Source: JBCCXZ01 sp965228005
GTDB taxonomy: Bacteria; Planctomycetota; Planctomycetia; Pirellulales; Lacipirellulaceae
Direction: 5' to 3'
DNA length: 64,000 bases
NCBI GenBank assembly: GCA_965228005.1
Contig: CBDDGV010000001.1
Span: 1,240,001 to 1,304,000 of the forward strand
The translations under genes and the position numbers were made by a program. Shown piece by piece: positions 54,361 through 62,845 of the stretch. How positions within the stretch are numbered: the first letter of the stretch is position 1; each line of letters opens with the position of its first letter. The notes beneath the pieces were generated by a model. It ran no database searches. It saw only the letters and a program-made list of their open reading frames with translations, and had not been told where the DNA came from.

Positions 54361-54675
54361 CTACAGCTCACCTCCTGCCAGATCGTCGCGAGCCGCATGG
54401 CGAACCCGATGCACACGCACAATGGCCGCTTCTTCGTCGACAGTGAAGATCACGCGGTGCGAGTAGTGCAGCAGGCACCGGACCTCTTGCTCAAAGGCGT
54501 CGTTCTCTCTGATGAGTCCGCAACGCTGCGGGAGAGTCTCAAGAGTCTCGATGCGGTCGTAGAGTTCCCGGAGCCAGCCGGCTGCATTCTGCGGAGAGTC
54601 GCTATGGATGTGCCAGAAGGCTTCTTCCACGTCGGCGAGCGCCGAACGAGCGATGTCTACGCGGAACCGCTTCAT
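54361..54675 (-). CDS. ParE/RelE-family toxin
   Basis: 104 residues, typical for the family. FRVDIARSALADVEEAFWHI, the central Arg-rich strand VRCLLHYSHRVIFTVDEEAAIVRVHRVRHAARD and the length match RelE/ParE toxins. The start overlaps the upstream antitoxin gene by 4 bases, the normal operon arrangement. Whether it cuts mRNA (RelE) or blocks gyrase (ParE) cannot be decided; the ParE-like VHRVRHAARD end is common to both. Confidence 0.9.
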   Translation of the reverse strand: MKRFRVDIARSALADVEEAFWHIHSDSPQNAAGWLRELYDRIETLETLPQRCGLIRENDAFEQEVRCLLHYSHRVIFTVDEEAAIVRVHRVRHAARDDLAGGEL

Positions 54676-54974
54676 TCCCTAGGCTCAACCAGCGAGAAGC
54701 CCGCCTTCTGGGCGAGCTGCTCGAGCGCCTCACGCATGGGGATGGCGTCTCCCCGTCCGTGCTCTGCCATGCCCTTGCGGATCGCTTCTACGGTGTCGGC
54801 GTAGTCGGCTTTCTTGAGCAGCTCCTGATAGGCGGCCGCTTCCTGCACCACTACGGCGGCTTCGCCGTTTACGGTCAGCAGTTCTGGCTGACCGGTCTCC
54901 TTGAGGCGCTCAACGCACTCGCGGCTGTTTCGATTGAACTCGGTCAACGATTTCGTCTTGGTAACGTCGAGCAT
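54672..54974 (-). CDS. Phd/YefM-family antitoxin
   Basis: 100 residues. The N-terminal DNA-binding domain (SLTEFNRNSRECVERLKETGQPELLTVNGEAAVVVQEAAAYQELL) is typical Phd/YefM, including the VNG turn; the C-terminal 35 residues are a toxin-binding tail. First gene of the toxin-antitoxin operon, and expected to repress it. It is located directly beside rnpB. Confidence 0.92.
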   Translation of the reverse strand: MLDVTKTKSLTEFNRNSRECVERLKETGQPELLTVNGEAAVVVQEAAAYQELLKKADYADTVEAIRKGMAEHGRGDAIPMREALEQLAQKAGFSLVEPRE

Positions 54975-55108
54975 GGGGCATCCCCGAAGACTGCGAATTA
55001 TCTGCCAATTTCATGTTATGCAGACGCTGAGGAGGTTCCAATACCCCCTGATGCACGAGGCGATAGAGTATGCCCGTCGAGCTACGCCTCGACGGGTACA
55101 ATCGCGGC

Positions 55109-56329
55109 ATGAGCGAAGAAGGCGTTGCCGCCCCCCCCACCCGAATGCGTTTCAGCATCCGAGCCTTGCTGGGGGCAACCGCCCTGGCCTGCGTACTACT
55201 CGCGCCGGTCCCAGTACTCGGGGCCTGGTACCTCTCGACGGCCGTAGTGTGCCTGGCAGTGCTGGGGCTGACCTCTGCGTTCCATCTGAGAGGTTGGCAC
55301 TTCACGGGTGTTGGTCTATCTGTCGCATTCGTCTTCTTGGGACAGTTTATGCTCTACGCGTCGATTCCTTTCTTCATCTACACGCTCTTCAACTTCACAG
55401 CGAGTTTGCTTCTTGGGCTGGGTTCCTTGGTCAAACGGCCTCGTCGGCAGGAAACACTCCTTGCGTTCGCACTCGCTTTTGTTGTCCCGTTCATCTCCTT
55501 GGGAATCTATGGATTGCAGTCGCGCCGTGCCTACGACCGTCAGCGCTCCGCACATCTGCCCGAGTCGCTTGTCGCCCGTCTGGCGCCACTAGAGAACAAC
55601 GACCGCTTGGAGTTCATTGAAGCACCGATGTCTCCGGAGGTGATGAAGGAGCTTCGGTCGCGTGAGAACGAGCGGACCGACATACCCCTCGGAAGGCGAT
55701 ACGCTCTGGCGACCTTGGTGAACGACGGCTACCGTCGCCGTCTGCCAGGCGAGGTCTTCAGGCCCCCTGCTTTCCAAGGCCGCTACAGTGATGCCCGCTT
55801 CGAGTTCGAGCGGGCATCGGAAGCAGAGTTGCCGCTCCCCGTAGCCGATCGCTACGCCGCCCAACCCGATGAGCTCCACAGCGGCGCCGTTGGCGAGTTT
55901 CTCGACCAGGACAGGATTGGATTCTCTCCCGGCGGGCCAGGGAAGGTACTTGGATTCGAGCCGCATGCTTTCACAAGGTTCCCAGAGTGGGCTGGGGCGG
56001 GTGATCGATCTGGATCGTGGCAACTGAGTCGGCTCGGGTTTGTAAGTCTGCTCCGACACCAAGAGCCGGTCGTTTATGAGATGGATGAACTCCGCACCGC
56101 GGAAGAAGTCGCAAGTCTCTCTTCAAGGCCTACGAACGAGTTTGAAGGCGTAGCGCTAGACAAGATCCTGCGAGAAACCGATGTGTTTGTGGATGAAGAG
56201 AGAAATCGGATTCGGGTTCTCGGCGCCGTGCGGGCCGGCCTTAGCTGCGTCGTCTGCCACAGCAGCCTGCGGGGCGACCTGCTCGGGGCGTTTTCCTACG
56301 AGTTGAGACGCGAAGAACCGGCGGAATAA
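55109..56329 (+). CDS. hypothetical membrane protein with a C-terminal haem-binding motif
   Basis: 406 residues from the ATG at 55109. Four hydrophobic segments occupy about residues 15-140 (FSIRALLGATALACVLL; GVGLSVAFVFLGQFMLY and so on); the remainder is soluble. Near the end is CVVCHSS, a CxxCH haem-attachment motif, followed by GDLLGAFSYEL. Homologues of unknown function with such a C-terminal segment are known in planctomycetes. The topology would place the soluble part, and haem, outside the cytoplasm. The role is unknown. Confidence 0.7.
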   Translation: MSEEGVAAPPTRMRFSIRALLGATALACVLLAPVPVLGAWYLSTAVVCLAVLGLTSAFHLRGWHFTGVGLSVAFVFLGQFMLYASIPFFIYTLFNFTASLLLGLGSLVKRPRRQETLLAFALAFVVPFISLGIYGLQSRRAYDRQRSAHLPESLVARLAPLENNDRLEFIEAPMSPEVMKELRSRENERTDIPLGRRYALATLVNDGYRRRLPGEVFRPPAFQGRYSDARFEFERASEAELPLPVADRYAAQPDELHSGAVGEFLDQDRIGFSPGGPGKVLGFEPHAFTRFPEWAGAGDRSGSWQLSRLGFVSLLRHQEPVVYEMDELRTAEEVASLSSRPTNEFEGVALDKILRETDVFVDEERNRIRVLGAVRAGLSCVVCHSSLRGDLLGAFSYELRREEPAE

Positions 56330-56476
56330 GCCCCGTTCGCGGGCCGGCCCGGGTCATGCTATGATCGTGCCCACGCGGGCTCTTGGCGGAGACCCACCCG
56401 CGGTTCTGATCCAGGCATTCACCATCCTCGCGGCGCCAGAACTCGCTGCCGGTAACGGCGCGGCGAGGCCCGAGCT

Positions 56477-57610
56477 GTGAACGCCCCCGCCCCGGAACTC
56501 ACCGACGCCGCTACCGACCCCGGCGCCCCGCGTCGCGGCCAGGCCTTCTCCGGGCCGCTGCGGAAAATCGTCACCGGCGTCGCGTTGTTCGCCGCCGTCT
56601 GCGTGATCGCCGTCGTGGGGTATATGGCCGCCGGGTGGCGGCTCGACGACGCCATCTACATGGTGATCATCACCATCTTCGGCGTCGGCTACGGTGAGGT
56701 GCAGCCGGTGCAGTCGCCCGAGCTGCGGGCGCTGACCATCCTGGTGATCATCGCCGGCTACGGCGCCGTGATCTACACCGTCGGCGGGTTCATGCAGATG
56801 CTGATCGACGGAGAACTCAACAAGGCCTTGGGAGCACGCAGAATGTGCAAAGAAATCGAGAGCCTCCGCGGGCACACCATCGTGTGCGGCGTCGGCCGTA
56901 TGGGGTCGATCCTCGCCAAGGAGCTGCAGGCCTCGGGCAAGCCCTTCGTGGTGATCGACCGCGACGAGCAGCGTCTGCAGGCCGCCGAGGAGCGCGGCTA
57001 CCTGGTGATCCACGGCGACTCGACCGAAGAGTTTGTCCTCGAGCAGGCTGGCATCCGCCACGCGTCGGTGTTGGCGTCGGTGCTCTCGGAGGACGCGACC
57101 AACGTGTTCGTCACGATCACCGCCCGGGCGATGAACGGTGAGTTGATGATCATCGCCCGCGGCGAGAACCCCCGCACGGAGAAGAAACTCCTCGGCTGCG
57201 GAGCCAACCGTGTGGTGCTGCCGACCGCGATCGGGGCGACCAAGGTCGCGCAGCTCATCAACCGGCCGTCGGCCGAGAGCATGCTCGAGCAGCTCACCAC
57301 CCGCGGGGACATGAACGACGAGCTCGGCCACCTTGGGCTGCAATTCGACGAGCTGGAAGTCGCCGAGGGGACCGAGCTGGCCGGCAAGACGCTGGGCGAC
57401 CTGGAAGTGCGCGGCAACCACGGCTTCCTGGTCGTCGGCATCCGTAACGCCGGAGGGGCGACCGAGCTAAACCCCTCGACCGATTACGTCCTGCAGGCCG
57501 GGGACGTGGTGATCGTCCTGGGGCACAACAACGACATCCCCGAACTGGCCGCCAAGTTCTCGCGGGCCAAGAAGAAGATGACCTACCGCGGCGTGACCAT
57601 CGAAGGTTGA
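56477..57610 (+). CDS. potassium channel with RCK (TrkA-N/TrkA-C) domains
   Basis: 377 residues. Two membrane helices (about 30-52 and 82-105) flank a pore loop IFGVGYGEVQPV. The cytoplasmic part has a Rossmann RCK domain (HTIVCGVGRMGSILAKEL, then VIDRD for nucleotide) and a TrkA-C domain ending with GDVVIVLG. This is the plan of MthK-like channels. The filter is GVGYGE rather than the usual TVGYGD. The start may lie a few codons off, as no strong ribosome-binding site is evident. Confidence 0.88.
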   Translation: MNAPAPELTDAATDPGAPRRGQAFSGPLRKIVTGVALFAAVCVIAVVGYMAAGWRLDDAIYMVIITIFGVGYGEVQPVQSPELRALTILVIIAGYGAVIYTVGGFMQMLIDGELNKALGARRMCKEIESLRGHTIVCGVGRMGSILAKELQASGKPFVVIDRDEQRLQAAEERGYLVIHGDSTEEFVLEQAGIRHASVLASVLSEDATNVFVTITARAMNGELMIIARGENPRTEKKLLGCGANRVVLPTAIGATKVAQLINRPSAESMLEQLTTRGDMNDELGHLGLQFDELEVAEGTELAGKTLGDLEVRGNHGFLVVGIRNAGGATELNPSTDYVLQAGDVVIVLGHNNDIPELAAKFSRAKKKMTYRGVTIEG

Positions 57611-57632
57611 CCGCCGCGAATCGTGGCCGGCT

Positions 57633-57995
57633 TTAGTCGGCGGCGATCCACTCGCGGGCCTCCGCAAGACGCTCCTGGTCGAAGTACTGGATCGTCGCCG
57701 AAGTGAACGGCTTGCAGAACGCCGCCATGCCCTCCTGCCACTTCGATTCGCCGACGATGGCGAGCCGCTCGATGTCCTTCCAGTGCCGGGCGTCGAACTT
57801 CACGTCTTCCCACAGGGCGCCCGCGGTCCAGCCGTGGAAGTCGTGCATCTGAAACAAGATGCGCACCTTGCCGCTGGCGGCGATGAGCTCCTCGACGGTG
57901 GGCAAGAAGGCCTCGTAGAAGGCCTTCGTGAGCTTGCCCGTGACCTTCACGGAGACGGTGTTGCCCTCGGCCGTAACCTCGATTTGGTTATCCAT
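57633..57995 (-). CDS. SpoIIAA-like (STAS-fold) protein
   Basis: 120 residues, complete. VSVKVTGKLTKAFYEAFLPTVEELI, GKVRILFQMHDFHGWTAGALWEDVKFD and DIERLAIVGESKWQEGM are diagnostic of the SpoIIAA-like family, a small soluble fold found in many bacteria with unclear function, possibly lipid- or membrane-linked. It converges with the potassium channel gene. Confidence 0.9.
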   Translation of the reverse strand: MDNQIEVTAEGNTVSVKVTGKLTKAFYEAFLPTVEELIAASGKVRILFQMHDFHGWTAGALWEDVKFDARHWKDIERLAIVGESKWQEGMAAFCKPFTSATIQYFDQERLAEAREWIAAD

Positions 57996-58170
57996 CTGTC
58001 CGTTTCCCGGTGTTTGTGTTCGGAGCGATTCCGCCCCCTCCTCCCCGTCCTCTGCCTCTCGCAGAAAAAAATCTACGGGAAGACTTGCCTCAAGGACAAA
58101 CGTAGTTACACTTCAACCACAGTTGTAGTTGAATCCCGAAGCTCTTTGGTTCCCCGATACCGAGTTCTCC

Positions 58171-58569
58171 GTGGCGAAGCGTCCTGCACTCTCGAAGGCT
58201 GAAATGGAAGTGGCCCGCGTCCTGTGGGGCCTGGGCACCGGCACCGTCCGGCAGGTGGTCGAGGCGATGGGCGAATCCCGCAAGCTCGATTTTTCCACTG
58301 TTCAGACCTACCTCAACCGTCTCGAGGCGAAGGGCTACGTCACCTCGGAGTTGAAGAAGCGGGTGAAGCACTTCACCAGCCGCGTGAAGCCCAACCAGGT
58401 GATCCGCGAGGCGGTGGACGACTTTGTGAACCGGCTGTTCGGCGGGGCGTCGCTGCCGCTGATGCAGCACCTGATCGACGAACGCGGCGTCACACCAGAA
58501 GAGCTCGCTCAGCTGCGGGCGATGCTGGACGAGTTTGAGAACGAATCTGATTCGGACACAAACCCCTAG
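58171..58569 (+). CDS. BlaI/MecI-family transcriptional repressor
   Basis: 132 residues from a GTG at 58171, which places the start in the usual place (MAKRPALSKAEMEVARVLW). The winged helix (GTVRQVVEAMGESRKLDFSTVQTYLNRLEAKGYV) and dimer helix are complete. The upstream stretch 58102-58130 contains TACACT and AGTTGTA facing each other, similar to operators of this family. It is followed 20 bases later by a BlaR1-like sensor protease, forming the standard regulatory pair. Confidence 0.92.
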   Translation: MAKRPALSKAEMEVARVLWGLGTGTVRQVVEAMGESRKLDFSTVQTYLNRLEAKGYVTSELKKRVKHFTSRVKPNQVIREAVDDFVNRLFGGASLPLMQHLIDERGVTPEELAQLRAMLDEFENESDSDTNP

Positions 58570-58589
58570 GGCGTGACGGAGCCCCCAGC

Positions 58590-59714
58590 ATGACCAACCA
58601 GCACGAGATCGTCGGACTGTTCGCCACGCACCTGTGGCAATTGACGCTGCTCATCGTGGTCGTCGGTTTGGTGACCCGCTTGTTTGGGGCCCGGTATCCG
58701 CGGATGGCACACGGCTTGTGGCTGCTGGTGATCCTCAAGGCGATCGTCCCGCCCGTGGTGGCGAGCCCGACCGGCTTGTTCAGCTGGTCTCCCGCGGCCA
58801 GCATCCAATCTACTGAAGAGGGCCTGGCCCTCGGCGTTGATTCAGCCGCACCGAGCCAGGTCGCCGTGGCCGACCCTTCGGCACTCGGCTCCTGGCTCGG
58901 TTTGCATGCCAGCTCTTGGTTTATCGTTGTGCTGGTTGTCTGGGCCGCGGGGGTGGTTGCGGTCCTCGGCTGCTGGTTGACCCGCCGGCAGCGGTTGTTG
59001 CGGGAGTTGGAGACGAACCCGGCCGAGCCGAGCGACACTCTCTTGGCCGAGGTCCGTCGTGCAGCCAGACGCTGCGGCCTGAGCCGCCCGCCTAGGGTGT
59101 TGCTCACCGACGAAAACCACGGCCCGGCCACGATCGGCTTCTTCCGCAAGCGATTGATCCTGCCGACCAACCTCTCCGAAGCCGCACGCGGCGAAGAGCT
59201 GCGTTCGATCATCACGCACGAGCTGCTGCACATCCGCCGGGGCGACACGCTTTTGTCGCTGGTGCAGGTGCTGGCCGTGGCCGTCTGTTGGTTCCACCCG
59301 CTCGTGTGGTGGGCGAGCCGCCAGGCGACCGACGCCGCGGAGCGCTGCGTGGACGACGACGTGGTCGCGGCGGCCGGCTGCACGGCTGTCGACTACGCCT
59401 CGGCCTTGATCCGCGTGCTGGAGATGCGTTGCCGGCTGAGGCCGATGTCCGGCGTGGTCGGCGTGCAGCACGGGGACATCACGGTCTCCCGGCTGAACAC
59501 CATCCTCCAATCCGGCGCCAAGAAACGGCTTGGCGGAGGGCTCGGCCCTTCGCTGGTATTCGTTGGGCTGGCCGCCATCGTGCTGCCGGGCCAGACGCTC
59601 GCCAGCGTGCGGACCGAATTCTGTCACTTCCGCAATGGCGGCGAGCAGTCTTCCACGACGGCTCAGCCACGCGGACTCGTCATCTCCGACCCCGTTGGGA
59701 GGCAGCAGGGCTAA
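58590..59714 (+). CDS. BlaR1-like M56-family metalloprotease
   Basis: 374 residues. Several membrane helices in the first 130, then the zinc site HELLHIRRGD in a long cytoplasmic loop, followed by another membrane segment (VFVGLAAIVLPGQTLA). It lacks the C-terminal penicillin-binding domain of true BlaR1, so the signal it senses is unknown and beta-lactam sensing should not be assumed. It would inactivate the repressor encoded just upstream by proteolysis. The 300 bases to the next gene contain nothing recognisable. Confidence 0.9.
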   Translation: MTNQHEIVGLFATHLWQLTLLIVVVGLVTRLFGARYPRMAHGLWLLVILKAIVPPVVASPTGLFSWSPAASIQSTEEGLALGVDSAAPSQVAVADPSALGSWLGLHASSWFIVVLVVWAAGVVAVLGCWLTRRQRLLRELETNPAEPSDTLLAEVRRAARRCGLSRPPRVLLTDENHGPATIGFFRKRLILPTNLSEAARGEELRSIITHELLHIRRGDTLLSLVQVLAVAVCWFHPLVWWASRQATDAAERCVDDDVVAAAGCTAVDYASALIRVLEMRCRLRPMSGVVGVQHGDITVSRLNTILQSGAKKRLGGGLGPSLVFVGLAAIVLPGQTLASVRTEFCHFRNGGEQSSTTAQPRGLVISDPVGRQQG

Positions 59715-60015
59715 TGGTGTAACCGAGACCGCCGCGCTGCCCATCGACCGCCGTACCCGGCGGCTCGGAGACCAACGACGGCCGGTCACGACGCCGCATC
59801 GGCGTCCCTTTCACTGAGGCGAGTGGTCCGCTGACGACCGCTGAGCCTCCACCCGTTTGGCACACCGCGCCCCGCCGCACGAGGCGAGTTCCCTTCTGGG
59901 ACCGCTTTGAAAAAGACTCGTTAGGAGTTCTGCGCTCCCGGTACGCGCTCGTGCCTTTGTGAAACGCGTCTCTCAATACCCATTCGAAGAACGATTGAAT
60001 CCCAAAGGAAACGAT

Positions 60016-60705
60016 ATGAACCTCTCCAAGACTCTCTGCTTTGCTGTTGCCTTGACTGCCGCCGCTCTGACCGCGAAGGACTCCTCCGCCGTGGAAGTCG
60101 TCGGCGGGCAGACGAACGTGGTGCTCGACACCGACACGCTGGCCGCGGCCGCGAACCTGACGCTGGACTTCGTGGGCGGCGCCACGATTGTGCCCGGCGA
60201 CCTGCCCGCGGGCATGGGCGAGACCTCGGCGGCCTTCCCGATCGACGCCGCCACCACGCTCACCTATACGCCGGGCGACTTCCTGAACACCTTCTCGCAG
60301 AACGGCACGATCGAGCACAACGGGACGGTCGGCTTCAACACCACCGACGGCGACGCCGCGAACGACGCCGTGGTCGGCGATTTCTCGATCCGCTTCGACG
60401 CGGCCCGCATCGGCGGCGACCGCAGCGGTTTCTTCGTGCAGAGCACCACGGGCATCGTGGCCCCGCTGTTCGACATCCAGGTGACGAACGTGATCGACCT
60501 GGTCGACGCGTTGACCATCGACGGCGAGCTGCTGGTCTCGGCCGAGTTCGGCCAGTTCCTGTTCGACAATTCGTTCTCGTCCACCAACCTGGCCGGGGCC
60601 GACGTCGGCGCCGCCCAGTTGGCCGCGACGGCTATCCCCGAGCCGGGCACGATGGCCCTGCTGGCCGGGCTGAGCGCGTGCATCGTTGGTCGCCGTCGTC
60701 GTTAG
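60016..60705 (+). CDS. small PEP-CTERM protein
   Basis: 229 residues from the ATG at 60016 (AAAGGA 8 bases upstream). Signal peptide, then a beta-rich domain (TNVVLDTDTLAAAANLTLDFVGG, GFFVQSTTGIVAPLFDIQVTN) of unknown function and the PEP-CTERM tail IPEPGTMALLAGLSACIVGRRRR. It stands alone between the BlaR1-like and FHA genes. The 60706-61042 region after it has a GC-rich hairpin near 60747-60773 but no gene. Confidence 0.85.
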   Translation: MNLSKTLCFAVALTAAALTAKDSSAVEVVGGQTNVVLDTDTLAAAANLTLDFVGGATIVPGDLPAGMGETSAAFPIDAATTLTYTPGDFLNTFSQNGTIEHNGTVGFNTTDGDAANDAVVGDFSIRFDAARIGGDRSGFFVQSTTGIVAPLFDIQVTNVIDLVDALTIDGELLVSAEFGQFLFDNSFSSTNLAGADVGAAQLAATAIPEPGTMALLAGLSACIVGRRRR

Positions 60706-61042
60706 GCGACCGGGCGACCGCGGCAGGCGGGTTGCCCGACGCGGCGCGGGAGCGGTTCCCCCAACGCTCCCCGCTGGGTCGGGCCCCGCCTCCTTATCGT
60801 TTTCCCCGGGGTCAAAACCCCGCCCCTGCCTCGACGTAAGGGGTTTAGTTGACGGCACTTCGGCTCTCACCTACAGTGAAAGGCTATACACAGCGGGACC
60901 CGCGGGCCGGCGAGTCCTTATTCGGTTATCCTGTGAGTCATAAGGGGCGGCGTTCCGACTCCCTGGGTCGGTGCGCAGCGATGCCCAAGCGATGGGCCAA
61001 CACGGCGCCCCGCGCGGCGTGCGCCCGCACCACGAGATTGAC

Positions 61043-61531
61043 ATGTACGGCGAATTAGTTCCCTTGGGAGGGGGCGACCCCATCCCGCTCTTGAAGAAGC
61101 AACTGCTTGTCGGACGCCGCGAGAGCTGCGACATCGTGCTCCGCTTCGCGAACGTCTCGGCCCACCACTGCACGCTCTACCTCAACGCCGGCTATTGGTT
61201 CGTCCGCGACATGCAGAGCCGCAACGGCGTGAAGGTGAACAACGTCAAGGTGCAGGAGAAGCGTCTGGACCCCGGCGACCACATCGCGATCGCCAAGCAC
61301 CGCTACGAGGTGGAGTACGTCCCCTCGGAGCTGGGAGCGGTGGGACCGCCGCCGATCGAGGACCGCTCCGCCGAGATCCTGGGCGAGTCGCTCCTCTCTC
61401 GCGCCGGGCTACGGTCTTCCAACCCGGGCGCCTCCGGCGCACGCGACCGTCGCAACGACCGCGCTCAGGGCCGGTACGACGTGCTCGACAACGAGGCGGG
61501 CCAGATCAAGCTCCCGGACAAGCCCACCTGA
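61043..61531 (+). CDS. FHA-domain protein
   Basis: 162 residues from the ATG at 61043. The N-terminal FHA domain has the phosphothreonine-binding residues in VGRRESCDIVL, VSAHHC and RNGVKVNN. The C-terminal 60 residues are charged and disordered-looking (RSSNPGASGARDRRNDRAQGRYDVLD). It probably recognises a Ser/Thr kinase-modified partner. It lies about 100 bases before rsgA and may be co-transcribed with it. Confidence 0.9.
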   Translation: MYGELVPLGGGDPIPLLKKQLLVGRRESCDIVLRFANVSAHHCTLYLNAGYWFVRDMQSRNGVKVNNVKVQEKRLDPGDHIAIAKHRYEVEYVPSELGAVGPPPIEDRSAEILGESLLSRAGLRSSNPGASGARDRRNDRAQGRYDVLDNEAGQIKLPDKPT

Positions 61532-61628
61532 ACCGACGCATGACGCCCAGCGGACGGACCGAGCCTGGCGTGCTGCGATCGATCCTGGTGCGGCGGTGCG
61601 TGTCCGCCCTCTCCGGCGGGCGCCGCTG

Positions 61629-62771
61629 ATGGCCCGCAAGAAGCACAAGGTGCGCGCCGAGTTCAAGAAGAACCGCACCCCCCGCGCGCGGCAGAAGGAC
61701 CTCACCCGCTCCTACGAAGCGGCCGGCGAGGACGACGACCGCATCCACGACCTGCACCAGAAGCAGAGCGTCTCCGGCAAGGGCGAGCTGACCCGCAAGC
61801 GGACCGTGGCCGGCGCCGAGATCGTCGAAGACGCCTCAGGCGAGGTAGTCCTGCCCGCAATCGACGAATCGGAGTGCGTCCTCGGCCGCGTGCTCCGCGT
61901 GCACGGGTTGGCCAGCACGGTGCGGACTCCCGACGGCACCGTCCGCGAGTGCGCCACGCGGCGGCTTTTGAAGACGCTCAGCACCGACCAGCGGCACGTG
62001 GTGGCCGTCGGCGACTGGGCCTGGGTGCGGCCCTCCGGCGAGACCGAGGGCATCATCGAGCGGGTCGAGCCCCGCCGCGGCGTGCTCTGCCGCACCAGCC
62101 GCGGCAAGCAGCAGGTGCTCGCCACGAACATCGACACGGTGCTGATCGTCACCAGCGCCGCCGAGCCCCGCCTGAAGCCGAACCTGATCGACCGCTACCT
62201 GGTGACCGCCGAGAGGGCGAACATCGAGCCGGTGGTCTGCATCAACAAGGTCGACCTCGTCGAACTCGGGCCGCTGCAGCCGCTCATCGGCGTCTACGCC
62301 CAGATGGGCTACCGGGTGCTGATGCTCTCGGCGACCGAGGGCTGGGGGATCGACCAGCTCCGCGAGCTGACCGCCGGCCGGTCGACCGCCGTCACCGGCC
62401 AGAGCGGCGTCGGCAAGTCGAGCCTGCTGAACGCGATCGAGCCCGGCCTGGCCCTGCGTGTGCAGACCGTGAGCGGCGACACGAACAAGGGCCGGCACAC
62501 CACGACCAGCGCGGAGCTGATCCCGCTCAGCTCGGGCGGGTTCATCGTCGACACGCCGGGCATCCGGCAGTTCCAGATCTGGGACGTGATCCCCGAAGAA
62601 GTGGCCGGCTACTTCCGCGACATCCGCCCCTTCGTGAGCCACTGCCGCTACCCCGACTGCACGCACACGCACGAGGACCACTGCATGGTGAAGGACGCGG
62701 TGGCCGACGGCTTCGTCGACGCCCGGCGGTACGAGAGCTACCTGCAGATCCACCGCGGGGACGAGGCGTAA
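61629..62771 (+). CDS. rsgA: ribosome small subunit biogenesis GTPase RsgA
   Basis: 380 residues. A basic N-terminal extension of about 75 residues (MARKKHKVRAEFKKNR) precedes an OB-fold domain, a circularly permuted GTPase and a zinc domain. G4 NKVD comes before the P-loop GQSGVGKSS (K263) and G3 DTPG, the expected permuted order; the zinc ligands are in HCRYPDCTHTHEDHC. It helps late 30S maturation and dissociates from the ribosome on GTP hydrolysis. A housekeeping gene. Confidence 0.96.
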   Translation: MARKKHKVRAEFKKNRTPRARQKDLTRSYEAAGEDDDRIHDLHQKQSVSGKGELTRKRTVAGAEIVEDASGEVVLPAIDESECVLGRVLRVHGLASTVRTPDGTVRECATRRLLKTLSTDQRHVVAVGDWAWVRPSGETEGIIERVEPRRGVLCRTSRGKQQVLATNIDTVLIVTSAAEPRLKPNLIDRYLVTAERANIEPVVCINKVDLVELGPLQPLIGVYAQMGYRVLMLSATEGWGIDQLRELTAGRSTAVTGQSGVGKSSLLNAIEPGLALRVQTVSGDTNKGRHTTTSAELIPLSSGGFIVDTPGIRQFQIWDVIPEEVAGYFRDIRPFVSHCRYPDCTHTHEDHCMVKDAVADGFVDARRYESYLQIHRGDEA

Positions 62772-62845
62772 GGACGGACGCCCCTTCCCCCTCCGCTACT
62801 GCCAAGCCGCGGTCTCGAGTCCCGCCGCCGAGGCGGATGACTTAA

